Counted from the stretch's first letter, positions 45,050 to 53,902 are shown. The stretch is 64,000 bases of DNA from Candidatus Didemnitutus sp. (GCA_017991595.1 JAGOQJ010000001.1:792410-856409); one strand, 5' to 3'. The notes: generated by a model not told the origin, from the sequence alone. Made by a program: numbers and translations.

Positions 45050-45730
45050 TCAACTCTCCGCCCGCGTGAGCAGGAAATCCGCGTAGGCCAGGTCGGCAGG
45101 TGTGGTGAGCTTCGGGTTCGGATGCGGATTTTCCAAGAGGGCGACCGGGTGCTTGAGGAGCTCGACTGCGGCGGCGTCGTCGGTGAGGCGCTTTTTCCGG
45201 GCGGCGGCCTTGGCGTAGGCGCGGCAGATGAGGTCGCGGGCAAAGACCTGCGGGGTCTCCATGGCCCAGAGCGCGTCGCGGTCGAGCGTGCGCAGCATGC
45301 CTTCGCCGCGGTGCTCCTTGATGGTGTCGGTGACGCGGTGGGCGAGCACGACGGCGTTCTCGCGGCGGACGATCTTGTGCAGGCCGACGAGTTGCTCCGG
45401 CTGGACGAGCGGGCGGGCGCAGTCGTGGATGAAGACGTATTTCACGTCGTCGGGCAGCTCGGCGAGGGCGGCGGCGACGGAATCCTGACGCTCGGGGCCG
45501 CCGGGCACGAAGAGCGTGGGCGTGGGCGCGTAGGCGGAGAGTTCGACGAGCTGGCGCTGGTCACGGTAGGTGACGACGAAGAAGTCCACCACGCCGCTGC
45601 GGTAGAAGGCCGCGGCCGAGTGGGCGAAGACGGGCTTGCCGGCGAGTGGGGCGAGGATCTTGTCCGGCACGGCGCCCGCCATGCGGCGGCTGCTTCCGGC
45701 GGCGAGAAGGATGGCGGCGGTGCGACTCAT
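45050..45730 (-). CDS. ispD: 2-C-methyl-D-erythritol 4-phosphate cytidylyltransferase
   Basis: A 226-residue IspD that joins MEP to CMP. The nucleotide-binding start is AAILLAAGSSRRM. Other motifs are GGPERQDSVAAAL, FIHDCARPLV, VTDTIKE and ETPQVFARDLI, followed by the conserved TDDAAAVE. Length is typical. It sits between ispF and pyrF in the same direction, with 51 nt to the pyrF stop. Confidence 0.95.
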   Translation of the reverse strand: MSRTAAILLAAGSSRRMAGAVPDKILAPLAGKPVFAHSAAAFYRSGVVDFFVVTYRDQRQLVELSAYAPTPTLFVPGGPERQDSVAAALAELPDDVKYVFIHDCARPLVQPEQLVGLHKIVRRENAVVLAHRVTDTIKEHRGEGMLRTLDRDALWAMETPQVFARDLICRAYAKAAARKKRLTDDAAAVELLKHPVALLENPHPNPKLTTPADLAYADFLLTRAES

Positions 45731-45781
45731 GAAGTGGGGGGACTAAGAAAGAAAATGGAACGGTCGCCGAGGTGTGACCCG

Positions 45782-46480
45782 TCAGGCCCTGTTTAGTTCG
45801 GCGAGAATCGCCTGGGCGGCGGCGGCCGGATCGGCGGCCTTGAGGATGGGGCGGCCGACGACGATGTAACTGGAGCCGGCGCGGGCGGCGTCGGCGGGCG
45901 TCATGACGCGTTTCTGGTCGTCGGAGCCGGCCTCGTTCGCGGGGCGGATGCCGGGCGTGACGAGTTGCATGCCGGCGGGTAGTTGCGAGCGCAGCAGAGA
46001 AACTTCGAGCGGGGAGCAGACGAGTCCGCGCATCCCGGCGTCGGCGGCGAGGCACCCGAGGCGGGCGACCTGCTGGTCGGGCGCGGCGGTGACACCGATC
46101 TCGGCGAGGCCGGCGCCGTCCATCGACGTGAGCACAGTGACACCGAGGAGCAGGAGCTGGGGATTGGTTTTCTGCTGGGCCGCGACGGCGGCGCGCATCA
46201 TCTCGGCGCCGCCCGCGGTGTGCAGCGTGAGCATGCCGATGGGCAGCGGACCGAGCGACTCGACGGCCTTGCCGACGGTGTTCGGGATGTCGTGGAGCTT
46301 GAGGTCGAGGAAGACCTGGAAGCCCATGCCGGCGACTTCACGGACATAGTTCGGCCCGTAGGCGGTGAACATCTGAAGGCCGATTTTTACCCAGCGCAGG
46401 TGACCGCGCAGTTGGCGGAGCAGGGGAGCGGCGTCTTCGCGCGTGGGAACGTCGAGGGCAAGGATCAGGTCGCAGGACAT
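45782..46480 (-). CDS. pyrF: orotidine 5'-phosphate decarboxylase
   Basis: A 232-residue OMP decarboxylase, the last step of UMP synthesis. The active-site run is FLDLKLHDIPNTV with Asp59, Lys61 and Asp64; other motifs are ILALDVP, VKIGLQMF and LVTPGIRP. It is upstream of ispD in the same direction and divergent from ispE. UMP is the precursor of the CTP used by IspD, though the grouping may be chance. Confidence 0.95.
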   Translation of the reverse strand: MSCDLILALDVPTREDAAPLLRQLRGHLRWVKIGLQMFTAYGPNYVREVAGMGFQVFLDLKLHDIPNTVGKAVESLGPLPIGMLTLHTAGGAEMMRAAVAAQQKTNPQLLLLGVTVLTSMDGAGLAEIGVTAAPDQQVARLGCLAADAGMRGLVCSPLEVSLLRSQLPAGMQLVTPGIRPANEAGSDDQKRVMTPADAARAGSSYIVVGRPILKAADPAAAAQAILAELNRA

Positions 46481-46490
46481 GCGGGGGCAT

Positions 46491-46507
46491 CACTAATGAC
46501 CACTAAT
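46491..46507. repeat. CACTAAT heptamer pair
   Basis: Two exact CACTAAT copies at 46491 and 46501 (10-nt spacing), 10 nt upstream of the pyrF start in the divergent pyrF-ispE region. Confidence 0.6.
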
Positions 46508-46590
46508 CGGTCCGAATCAAAGAGAGAATTCTACATGGATTTTCGGCTCGGGTCGGGTGGGCGGACTGTGCTTGAGTGCCGGGAAATCGC

Positions 46591-47484
46591 ATGCCGGTCA
46601 CGCTCTTCTGCCCCGCGAAGCTCAATCTTTACCTCGCCGTCACCGGGCGGCGGGCGGATGGCTTTCACGATCTGGTGTCGGTGGTGACTCCGCTGGCCTT
46701 CGGGGATGAGCTTGAAGCTGAGCTGCGGCCGGGCAGCGGAGAAGAGCCCCGTTTCACGCTCGCGTGCGATGCGCCGGGCGTGCCGCTGGACGGCACGAAT
46801 CTCGTGCTGAAGGCTGCGCAGGCCTTCGCGGCTGCGACGGGGTGGGATGGAGCGGCGCATTTCCGTCTGCAGAAACGCATCCCGACCGGCGCGGGTCTGG
46901 GCGGCGGCAGCAGCAACGCCGTCGCGGCGCTGCGCGCGCTCGATCGTTTGGCCGGCACGGCGTTGTCCGCGCAGCGGTTGGAAGCGCTGGCGGCCGGGCT
47001 CGGTTCGGATTGCGTGCTGTTCTTGCGGTCGGGGCCGGTGATCATGAGCGGGCGCGGCGAGCAGGTGGAGGATTTGCCCGAAGGCGCCGCCGGGCGGTTG
47101 CGCGGGCGCCGGGTGATCGTGTTCAAACCCAGTTTCGGCATCGCGACACCGTGGGCCTACGGGCGCATGGTGGCGCGCGGCACGGACTACATCGCCCGCG
47201 ACGAGGCCGAGGCGACGCTGGCGCGCTGGCTGGCGGACACCCAGGCGCCGGTGGCGGCGCTGCTCGCGAACAACATGCAGCCGGCCGCCTTCGAAAAATA
47301 CGTCGCCCTGCCCTTGTTGCTGGCGCGGCTGCGCCGGGAGTTCGGCGTGGCCACTCTGATGAGCGGCAGCGGCAGCGCGTGCTTTGCCTTGGCGGATGAT
47401 CCCGCGCAGGAAGCCGCGGTGGCCGTTTGCATCCGCGAATGTTGGGGCGAGCAGGCGGTCGTGGCGGCGACGGCGCTCGCCTAG
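46591..47484 (+). CDS. ispE: 4-diphosphocytidyl-2-C-methyl-D-erythritol kinase
   Basis: A 297-residue GHMP-family kinase. It begins PVTLFCPAKLNLYLAVTGRRADGFHDL, has the ATP loop IPTGAGLGGGSSNAVAAL, and ends with the GHMP C-terminal motif LMSGSGSACFAL. It phosphorylates CDP-ME in the MEP pathway. ATG 46591 is preferred over GTG 46576 because GGGAAA precedes it and the conserved N-terminus starts there. It is divergent from pyrF. Confidence 0.93.
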   Translation: MPVTLFCPAKLNLYLAVTGRRADGFHDLVSVVTPLAFGDELEAELRPGSGEEPRFTLACDAPGVPLDGTNLVLKAAQAFAAATGWDGAAHFRLQKRIPTGAGLGGGSSNAVAALRALDRLAGTALSAQRLEALAAGLGSDCVLFLRSGPVIMSGRGEQVEDLPEGAAGRLRGRRVIVFKPSFGIATPWAYGRMVARGTDYIARDEAEATLARWLADTQAPVAALLANNMQPAAFEKYVALPLLLARLRREFGVATLMSGSGSACFALADDPAQEAAVAVCIRECWGEQAVVAATALA

Positions 47485-47532
47485 TTCCGCATTGACCGGG
47501 GTTGCCGCTAGCCGGTTTACTGACGCACCATC

Positions 47533-49296
47533 ATGGAGCAACGCGGCAAAACCGAGACCGTCATCCGCGGTATCGCTGCGTCCCGCGGCATCGCTTACGG
47601 CCAGGTTTTTCTTTACCTGCAGAGCGAGCTCGAGATTCCCCGCTACGTGGTGGAGCCGGGCAAGCGCATCGGGGAGATCGCCCGCTTTGAGCAGGCCCTC
47701 GTCTCCACGCGCCAGGAGATCGCCAAGATCCAGGGCGAGGTGCGCAAGAATCTCAGCGAGGAGGAGGCACTCATCTTCGATGCGCACCAGATGGTGCTCG
47801 AGGATCAGGCCCTCATCGGCGAGACCATCCGCGAATTCGAGGCGACGGGACTCAACATCGAGACGTGCTTCAACACGATCGCCCAGCGCTACATCGCCGC
47901 CTTCTCGGAGATCGACGACGAATACCTCCGCGAGCGTGCGGCCGACATCAAGGACGTCACCGGGCGTGTGCTGCGTTCCCTCCTCGGCCAGACGGTGGCC
48001 AACCTGACGCAACTCGTCGACAAGCGCATCATCGTCGCAAAGGACATCTCGCCCTCCGAGGCCGCGGGCATCGACCGCAGCGCCGCGCTGGGCATCGTCA
48101 CCGAGGGCGGCAGCCGCACGAGTCACGCCGTGATCGTCGCGCGCTCCATGAAGGTCCCCGCAGTCGTGGGCGCGCGCGAGCTCACGCAGCGCGTGCGTGA
48201 CGGCGACTGGATCATTATCGACGGCTACGAGGGCGCCGTGGTCCTCAACCCGACGCAGGCGACGCTGTTCCGCTACGGTAAGATCCAGAAGCAGAAGAGC
48301 AGTTTCGAGTCCCGCCTGCTGGCGGCCAACGAGCTGCCGGCTGAGACGCTCGACGGCGTGCACGTCACCCTGCGCGCCAACGTCGAGAAGGCCGACGAGT
48401 TCACGCTCGTGCAGCAATACCACGCCGAGGGTGTCGGCCTCTACCGCACCGAGTATCTTTACCTCACCTCGCTGCACATGCCGAGCGAGGACGAGCAGTA
48501 TCAGAATTACCGCAAGATCGTCGAGAATCTCGCCCCCGCGATGGTGACGATTCGCACCCTCGATCTCGGCGGCGACAAGCCGATGCCGAGCAACCCGCAC
48601 CTCATCGGGCCGGAGGCGAATCCCTTCCTCGGTTTCCGCGCCATCCGGCTCTGTCTGGAGAATCCGGAGATGTTCAAGGGGCAGTTGCGCGCGATCCTGC
48701 GCGCCAGCGCGCACGGCAAGGTGGAGGTGATGTATCCGATGATCGGTTGCGCCGAGGAGCTCGCGCGTGCCAACGCCCTGCTCGAGGAGGCCAAGAGCGA
48801 ACTCCAGGCCCGCGGCCAGGCCTTCGATGCGAAGATCCGCGTCGGCACGATGATCGAGATCCCGAGCGCTGCGCTCTGCGCCGACCTGCTTGCCCCGCTG
48901 TGCCAGTTCTTCAGCATCGGCACCAACGATCTCATCCAATACTTGCTCGCCATCGACCGCGGCAACGAGCGCATCGCGCACCTCTACGATCCGGCCAACC
49001 CGGCCGTGCTCCGCGTGCTCAAGCAGGTGATCGACGCCGCCCGCCGCCACCGCGTGAAGGTCAGCGTCTGCGGCGAAATGGCCGGCGACCCCATCTACGC
49101 GCCGCTGCTGATCGGGCTCGGCGTCGATGAGCTCAGCATGACGCCGCCCCTGCTGCCCGCGGTGAAGTTCCTCGTGCGCGCCATGAAGTTCAGCGAAGCC
49201 GAAAAGCTCGCCGCCGAGGCGCTCGCGCAGACCGATCCGAGTCGGACGCACGAGCTGCTCCGGGCATTCTACCAACGCCACGTCGGCGAGGAGTGA
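47533..49296 (+). CDS. ptsI: PTS enzyme I (phosphoenolpyruvate-protein phosphotransferase)
   Basis: A 587-residue enzyme I. The N-terminal domain carries the phospho-His198 motif GGSRTSHAVIVARS. The PEP-binding barrel has GVGLYRTEYLYL, GGDKPMPSNPH, GTMIEIPSA, FFSIGTNDLIQY and the catalytic Cys513 in VSVCGEMAGDP. All catalytic residues are present, so it should pass phosphate from PEP to an HPr protein. No HPr or EII genes are nearby, so it may serve a regulatory PTS. It is followed by PPi-PFK, joining PEP use to glycolysis. Confidence 0.93.
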   Translation: MEQRGKTETVIRGIAASRGIAYGQVFLYLQSELEIPRYVVEPGKRIGEIARFEQALVSTRQEIAKIQGEVRKNLSEEEALIFDAHQMVLEDQALIGETIREFEATGLNIETCFNTIAQRYIAAFSEIDDEYLRERAADIKDVTGRVLRSLLGQTVANLTQLVDKRIIVAKDISPSEAAGIDRSAALGIVTEGGSRTSHAVIVARSMKVPAVVGARELTQRVRDGDWIIIDGYEGAVVLNPTQATLFRYGKIQKQKSSFESRLLAANELPAETLDGVHVTLRANVEKADEFTLVQQYHAEGVGLYRTEYLYLTSLHMPSEDEQYQNYRKIVENLAPAMVTIRTLDLGGDKPMPSNPHLIGPEANPFLGFRAIRLCLENPEMFKGQLRAILRASAHGKVEVMYPMIGCAEELARANALLEEAKSELQARGQAFDAKIRVGTMIEIPSAALCADLLAPLCQFFSIGTNDLIQYLLAIDRGNERIAHLYDPANPAVLRVLKQVIDAARRHRVKVSVCGEMAGDPIYAPLLIGLGVDELSMTPPLLPAVKFLVRAMKFSEAEKLAAEALAQTDPSRTHELLRAFYQRHVGEE

Positions 49297-49303
49297 GTCG
49301 CCG

Positions 49304-49323
49304 GTCCGGCCCCTGCGCCGGAC
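49304..49323 (+). terminator. possible terminator hairpin after ptsI
   Basis: A perfect 7-bp stem GTCCGGC / GCCGGAC with a 6-nt loop, 8 nt past the ptsI stop. It has no following T-run, so termination is uncertain. Confidence 0.4.
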
Positions 49324-49451
49324 GGTGTCGGACCTGTTCCCGGGCCGGATTCCGCTGCCCGCGCTTCCGCGGCATTGCCCCGCGGCCCTCGACGTGGTAG
49401 CAAGGCGGCCGTTTTCCGGGAGACTTTATCAGGCGAGGGAGGCATTTCGCT

Positions 49452-50651
49452 ATGAGTCACATCAAATCCAAAGGAACGATCGGCATCCTCACGGGCGGCG
49501 GCGATGTCCCGGGGCTGAACCCCGCGATCCGCGCTGTCACCATCCGCGCGCTGCGCGAAGGCTACAAGGTGATCGGCATCCGCAAGGGCTGGAGCGGGCT
49601 GATCACGATGATCCGCGACAAGGACCACGATAACAGCGAGAGCTACGTGCACCTCACCGAAGAGATCGTGAACCGCGCCGGCCGCACCGGCGGCACGTTC
49701 CTGCACAGCTCGCGCACGCGCCCGAGCCACGTGCCGAAGAACAGTGTGCCCGAATTCCTCCGCAGCACCTACAGCCAGGAGGTGAACGACCTCACGCCTG
49801 AGGTGTTGAAGAATCTCGAATGGCTCGGCATCGACCACATGATCCCGATCGGCGGCGACGACACGCTGAGCTACGGTGTTCATCTCTTCCGCCAGGGCGT
49901 CAAGGTCATCGCCATCCCCAAGACGATGGACAACGACGTGCCCGGCACGGATTACTGCATCGGTTTCAGCACCTGCGTCTCGCGCACGATCAGCCTCGTG
50001 AACACGCTGCGCACGTCGGCCGGTTCGCACGAGCGTTTCCTCGTCGTCGAGGTCTTCGGCCGCTACGCCGGCTTCACCGCGATGCTGCCCACCATGGCTG
50101 GTGCGGCGAATCGCTGCGTCATCCCCGAGTGGAAGTTCAACATCGAGCGCCTGACCGAACTGCTCGTGGCTGACCGGATGAACAACCCGAGCAAATACTC
50201 CATCGTGCTCGTGTCCGAGGGCGCATCCTTCGAAGGCGAGGAGATGGTTTACGAGAGCGCGGAGAAGGATATGTTCGGCCACGCCAAGCTCGGTGGCATC
50301 GGCGACATGGTGGCTTCTCGCCTCAAGGATCTCTCTCCGAAATTCAACCACGGCCGCAAAATCGACTGCATCAACCAGCGCCTCGGCTACCTCGTGCGCG
50401 GCGGCGATCCCGATGCGGTGGATTCGATCGTGCCGATGGCCTACGGCAATCTCGCGCTCGACCTCATCATGCAGGGCATCCACGGCCGGCTCGTGGTGCT
50501 GAAGAACGGTCGCTACGACAACCTGCCCATCGAGGTCGTCACCTCCACCAAGAAGCTCGTGAACGTGGACAAATACTACAACACGGACCGCCTGCGCCCG
50601 CACTACCACAGTTTCGAGATGCGTCCGCAGTTCATCATGACCAGCGACTGA
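49452..50651 (+). CDS. pfp: pyrophosphate-type 6-phosphofructokinase
   Basis: A 399-residue phosphofructokinase. Two diagnostic positions mark PPi use: GGDDT at 134-138 (second Asp where ATP enzymes have Gly) and PKTMDND at 156-162 (Lys157 where ATP enzymes have Gly). Other motifs are GILTGGGDVPGLNP and EVFGRYAGF. Such enzymes phosphorylate fructose 6-phosphate reversibly with pyrophosphate, saving ATP, and suit fermenting bacteria. ATG 49452 follows a GAGGGAGG ribosome-binding site, and a 155-nt upstream gap likely holds the promoter. Confidence 0.92.
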   Translation: MSHIKSKGTIGILTGGGDVPGLNPAIRAVTIRALREGYKVIGIRKGWSGLITMIRDKDHDNSESYVHLTEEIVNRAGRTGGTFLHSSRTRPSHVPKNSVPEFLRSTYSQEVNDLTPEVLKNLEWLGIDHMIPIGGDDTLSYGVHLFRQGVKVIAIPKTMDNDVPGTDYCIGFSTCVSRTISLVNTLRTSAGSHERFLVVEVFGRYAGFTAMLPTMAGAANRCVIPEWKFNIERLTELLVADRMNNPSKYSIVLVSEGASFEGEEMVYESAEKDMFGHAKLGGIGDMVASRLKDLSPKFNHGRKIDCINQRLGYLVRGGDPDAVDSIVPMAYGNLALDLIMQGIHGRLVVLKNGRYDNLPIEVVTSTKKLVNVDKYYNTDRLRPHYHSFEMRPQFIMTSD

Positions 50652-50667
50652 ACGGGCGGGTTTTAGA

Positions 50668-50694
50668 CACAGAGGAAACACAGAGATCACAGGG
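50668..50694. repeat. CACAGRG heptamer array
   Basis: CACAGAG, CACAGAG, CACAGGG at 50668, 50679 and 50688 (spacing 11 and 9 nt), 16 nt past the pfp stop. Confidence 0.6.
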
Positions 50695-50888
50695 GCCTTG
50701 CGCGGAGCTTCAACTCGCCACACTCCCAATGTGGCCCTAAGCCTTAAGTGTGGATTACGGCGTGCGACATCTTTGATAGTGAATCGCGCATCGTTTTGCC
50801 GACAGTCTCCCATGGTGCATCAGGAGCCGAAGGCGGGGCCTCGGGAAATCGTTCGCGGACCCCAATGGCGCTGTATATGCACGAGCGA

Positions 50889-51836
50889 ATGAAACGCTTG
50901 ATATGGGGTGGCATCGTAGGACTGATCGTCTGCTGGCTGGTTAGTTGCGGCAAACCTCCGCGTTCACGAAACGAGATGGCGTCGTTCGCGATCAACAACG
51001 CAGGTGATGTGGCATTTTCATTTTTTCACCAAAATCGAGAGGCGCTTTATTTGTGGACTGCGGCAGATCAGATCGCGCGGCAGATCACAGCTCCGAATGG
51101 CGAAAGTGCCTTTTTACATCCAAGTTTTTCGCGCGATGGACGGCAGCTCGTGTTCATCCGATACACAAGCCGCGCGCCGTATATCTGTGAAGTCTGGGTG
51201 TTGGAGGTGCACCGTTCTGCGCCGAGAGTCATCGCTTCGATTCATGGTATCGTGCGTCAAGTGATCTTCGATGACGCTGGTGCCGACGTGTTTTGCATTG
51301 TTGCGCGCGATTACGCTGCCTACTCGCCTCTCGCAGGCAAAGCCCCGCACGGTTTCGATCTTTTCCGAGTCGGGGTCGATGACGGGAAGATCCAACAAGT
51401 CACTTCATTGAACGCCTATGAAATGAGCGGATTGACTCCGGGACCAGACGGCACCGTGCTTTGTCGCATCGTTGTTGGCGAAAGGGCGGGAATTTACCGG
51501 ATCGACCCAGATCGTCCGGACGCTCCGCAGCCGCTCGAACTTCACGTGGCGGGGCGGCCGGATCGTATGTTGTATTTCAGCCCCGATTATTCGGTGGGGC
51601 GGAGGGAGCTTCTCTTCGTTGTCCCTTATGAAATCTACGTCTCGGCGATTGAGAGCGGTGAGGCGCGGCTGGTCTTCTCGAATGTTGGGAAAGAGCCGAT
51701 CGAGCAGGTGCGTTGGTTTGGGAACCAAGTGATGTTTTCAACGTCTGCAAACGATCGACTCTATGTCCTGCCTCTTCTGGGCGGTGAAGTTCGCGAACTC
51801 TCCCTTACTTTTCCTACCACGCAGGGGAGCCGGTGA
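50889..51836 (+). CDS. TolB-like beta-propeller lipoprotein, possibly acquired
   Basis: A 315-residue lipoprotein of unknown function. A membrane segment (LIWGGIVGLIVCWLVSCGK) ends in the lipobox LVSC. The rest shows repeating beta strands of a TolB/WD40-like propeller (HPSFSRDGRQLVFIRYTS; GLTPGPDGTVLCRI; MLYFSPDYSVGRRELLFV). The base composition is visibly richer in A+T and codon choice differs from its neighbours, suggesting recent transfer. The start is uncertain: ATG 50877 or 50865 are alternatives. No family member was recognised by name. Confidence 0.65.
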   Translation: MKRLIWGGIVGLIVCWLVSCGKPPRSRNEMASFAINNAGDVAFSFFHQNREALYLWTAADQIARQITAPNGESAFLHPSFSRDGRQLVFIRYTSRAPYICEVWVLEVHRSAPRVIASIHGIVRQVIFDDAGADVFCIVARDYAAYSPLAGKAPHGFDLFRVGVDDGKIQQVTSLNAYEMSGLTPGPDGTVLCRIVVGERAGIYRIDPDRPDAPQPLELHVAGRPDRMLYFSPDYSVGRRELLFVVPYEIYVSAIESGEARLVFSNVGKEPIEQVRWFGNQVMFSTSANDRLYVLPLLGGEVRELSLTFPTTQGSR

Positions 51837-51996
51837 TCGGCAACGTAAGTTGGAGGCTGGGCGCGGACGTCGCCCGCGAAGCATGAGGTGAAAATTGGAG
51901 GAAGGGTTTGCGTCCGACCTGTTCAAACTCCGCAGCACAGATAACGGGGACAAAGCCCCTTCCTGCCAATTTTCGCGGCGAGAAATCGAATTCTAC

Positions 51997-52935
51997 TCAC
52001 CGTGCCGGCTTGAGGCCGCCGGCGAGCAAAGTTTCGAAGGATGGTTCGCGCTCCTCGCGGGCGACGGTGGTCACCTCGACCTTCTGGAAGCCGGACTTCT
52101 TCAGGAAGCCGTGCAGCGCGCTTTCCTTGAAGCCGAGCCAGAGGTCGCCGTAGAGCTCGTGCGCCTTCTCGAAGCCGTGCTCCTTCAGGTCGAGCACGAG
52201 CAGCTGGCCGCCGGGCTTGAGGATGCGGAACGCCTCGTCGACCGCGCTCTGCGGATGGCTGGCGTGGTGCAGCGCCTGCGACAGGATGGCGAGGTCGACC
52301 GATTTGTCCGGCAGCGGCACCTGCTCGATGTCGCCGAGCTTGTAGGCGAGGTTGGCGAGGCCGTTCTTCCGCGCGAGCTCGGTGCCGACCTCGACCATCT
52401 TCGGCGAGTTGTCGATGCACCAGACGCGTTCAGCGCGCTGCGCGAGCAGCTGTGAGACGAGACCTTCGCCCGCGCCGAGGTCGGCCACGGTGATCGAGGG
52501 CACCAGCCGCAATGCGAGATGGCCGAGCGCCTCCCACGAGCGGCCGGGACAGTAGCCTTTGCCGAGTCGGCCCGCGATGGTGTTGAAATACTGCTCGGAC
52601 ACGCGCCGGCGCTTGAGGAGGATACGCTCGAGGTTGTCGCGGTCCTCCTGCGATTCTGGCAGCTCGGCCACGGAGTCGCACGCGGCCTTCAGGAGCGCGT
52701 GCTGCTTGGCGGGCAGATCGGGTCGGAGGGAATAGAAGGCCTTCTTGCCCTCGCGCCGGTCCTGCACGAAGTCCGCTTGACGCAGGAGCGCGAGTTGCGA
52801 CGAGATGCGCGACTGGGCCATGCCGAGGATCTCCTGCAGTTCGGCGACGGAGAGCTCTTCGCGCAGCAGCAGGGCGAGCAGGCGCAGACGCGTGGAGTCG
52901 GAAAGGATCTTAAGGCTGTCCCAGGAGGCGCTCAC
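51997..52935 (-). CDS. ArsR-family regulator fused to SAM methyltransferase
   Basis: A 312-residue fusion. Residues 5-75 are an ArsR/SmtB winged helix (LKILSDSTRLRLLALLLREELSV-type start, AQSRISSQLALLRQADFV) without an obvious Cys metal site. Residues 110-312 are a class I methyltransferase (motif I VADLGAGEGL, about 149-158; later LSQALHHASHP and LKPGGQLLVLDL). The link suggests DNA binding that responds to SAM/SAH or to the methylated substrate. Such fusions are known in several phyla, sometimes near methionine-cycle genes; here the next gene downstream in the same direction is unrelated. Confidence 0.88.
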   Translation of the reverse strand: MSASWDSLKILSDSTRLRLLALLLREELSVAELQEILGMAQSRISSQLALLRQADFVQDRREGKKAFYSLRPDLPAKQHALLKAACDSVAELPESQEDRDNLERILLKRRRVSEQYFNTIAGRLGKGYCPGRSWEALGHLALRLVPSITVADLGAGEGLVSQLLAQRAERVWCIDNSPKMVEVGTELARKNGLANLAYKLGDIEQVPLPDKSVDLAILSQALHHASHPQSAVDEAFRILKPGGQLLVLDLKEHGFEKAHELYGDLWLGFKESALHGFLKKSGFQKVEVTTVAREEREPSFETLLAGGLKPAR

Positions 52936-53020
52936 GATGCGCCGGAATGTGCCGGGCGCGGCCGGGTGAGGCGAGGAATCTCTTGCGCCTGCGCGCGGGT
53001 CGGATGGGCGAGGCCCTCGC

Positions 53021-53656
53021 TCAGCGGGTCAGGCTCAGGATCAGTTGCGCGAGTTGCCAGACGCCGAGGGCCATGATGAACAGGCCGGAGACGACGTGGA
53101 CCGTGTGCAGCGCCTCGGCCCGGAGTTTGTCGCGGAGCTTGCCGGCGCCGAGGCTGAGCGTGAGCCACCAAAGCGAGGAGCCGGCGAAGACACCGCCCAC
53201 GAGCTCGAAGGCGTGGAGGCGTCCCAAGTGCTGACTGCCGAGGCCAAGGCCGGCGAAGATGGCGATGAAGGCGACGATTGTAGCCGGGCTGGTGAGGGTC
53301 AGCGCGAGCGTCGAGAGGTAGGCGGCGTGCCAGCTGCGTTGCGGGGGCGGTGGCGCGATGGCGGTCGCCACTTCTTTCGAGGGTGCCTTGGCCAGCGCGG
53401 TTTTGAGGCCGAGTCCGAAGAGGAAGAGCCCGCCAAAGAGGTGCAGCCAGTGCTCCATGCGGAGCAGGAAACTGGAAATGGCGGTCAGGCCGAGCGCCGC
53501 GACGAGGCCGTAGAATGCGTCGGCCGTGGCTGCGCCGAGACCGGAGACAAATCCGGTCATCCGCCCATAGACGATCGTTCGGCGCAGGCAGAGGAAGCCG
53601 ATCGGTCCGACCGGCACGGCGATGGCGAATCCGATGAGCAGTCCCTTGAAAAACAT
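53021..53656 (-). CDS. LysE/RhtB family exporter
   Basis: A 211-residue membrane protein with about six TM segments. The family start is MFFKGLLIGFAIAVPVGPIGFLCLRRTI, followed by ATADAFYGLVAALGL and SPATIVAFIAIFAGLG. LysE/RhtB proteins export amino acids such as lysine, threonine or homoserine. The substrate cannot be told here. ATG 53656 was chosen because the longer frame adds a non-conserved Pro-rich stretch. It is 85 nt upstream of the ArsR-methyltransferase start and probably not co-regulated. Confidence 0.88.
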   Translation of the reverse strand: MFFKGLLIGFAIAVPVGPIGFLCLRRTIVYGRMTGFVSGLGAATADAFYGLVAALGLTAISSFLLRMEHWLHLFGGLFLFGLGLKTALAKAPSKEVATAIAPPPPQRSWHAAYLSTLALTLTSPATIVAFIAIFAGLGLGSQHLGRLHAFELVGGVFAGSSLWWLTLSLGAGKLRDKLRAEALHTVHVVSGLFIMALGVWQLAQLILSLTR

Positions 53657-53775
53657 CGGCGGGTCCGACGACGATTCCGGAGGGCGCACCGGTTGACAAA
53701 TCAAAAGGCCGGCGTGCGGGAATGGTGGGGGCAATCGTGTTCGACGCAGCGTGGGCGTGGCGGCGAGCGCGAAGC

Positions 53776-53812
53776 GAGCCAGGGCGGTCGGGTCGCTGGC
53801 GCTCTCCGCTAC
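53776..53812 (-). repeat. possible GTAG-headed REP-like segment
   Basis: On the minus strand GTAGCGGA is followed by an imperfect hairpin (GAG-CG-CCAG pairing with CTGG-CTC, two bases bulged, large loop). It resembles the GTAG-headed elements at 29.7 kb but is more degenerate. Confidence 0.35.
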
Positions 53813-53830
53813 GATTGGAGCGCGGAAAAT

Positions 53831-53857
53831 AAAAAGGCCGCAACTTGCGTTGCGGCC
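53831..53857 (-). terminator. rho-independent terminator of the GreA-like gene
   Basis: On the minus strand a 9-bp stem GGCCGCAAC / GTTGCGGCC with a 4-nt loop is followed by TTTTTATTTT, 45 nt after the stop of the GreA-fusion gene. Confidence 0.88.
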
Positions 53858-53902
53858 GGAAAGCGAGGCGACGAAGTCGAGTCGCCGGGGTGCGAGACTG
53901 GC

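Noticed and set aside
46531..49281. Long leftward frame (about 900 codons) over ispE and ptsI
   Set aside because: Antisense shadow of two genes with complete family motifs; no motif of its own.
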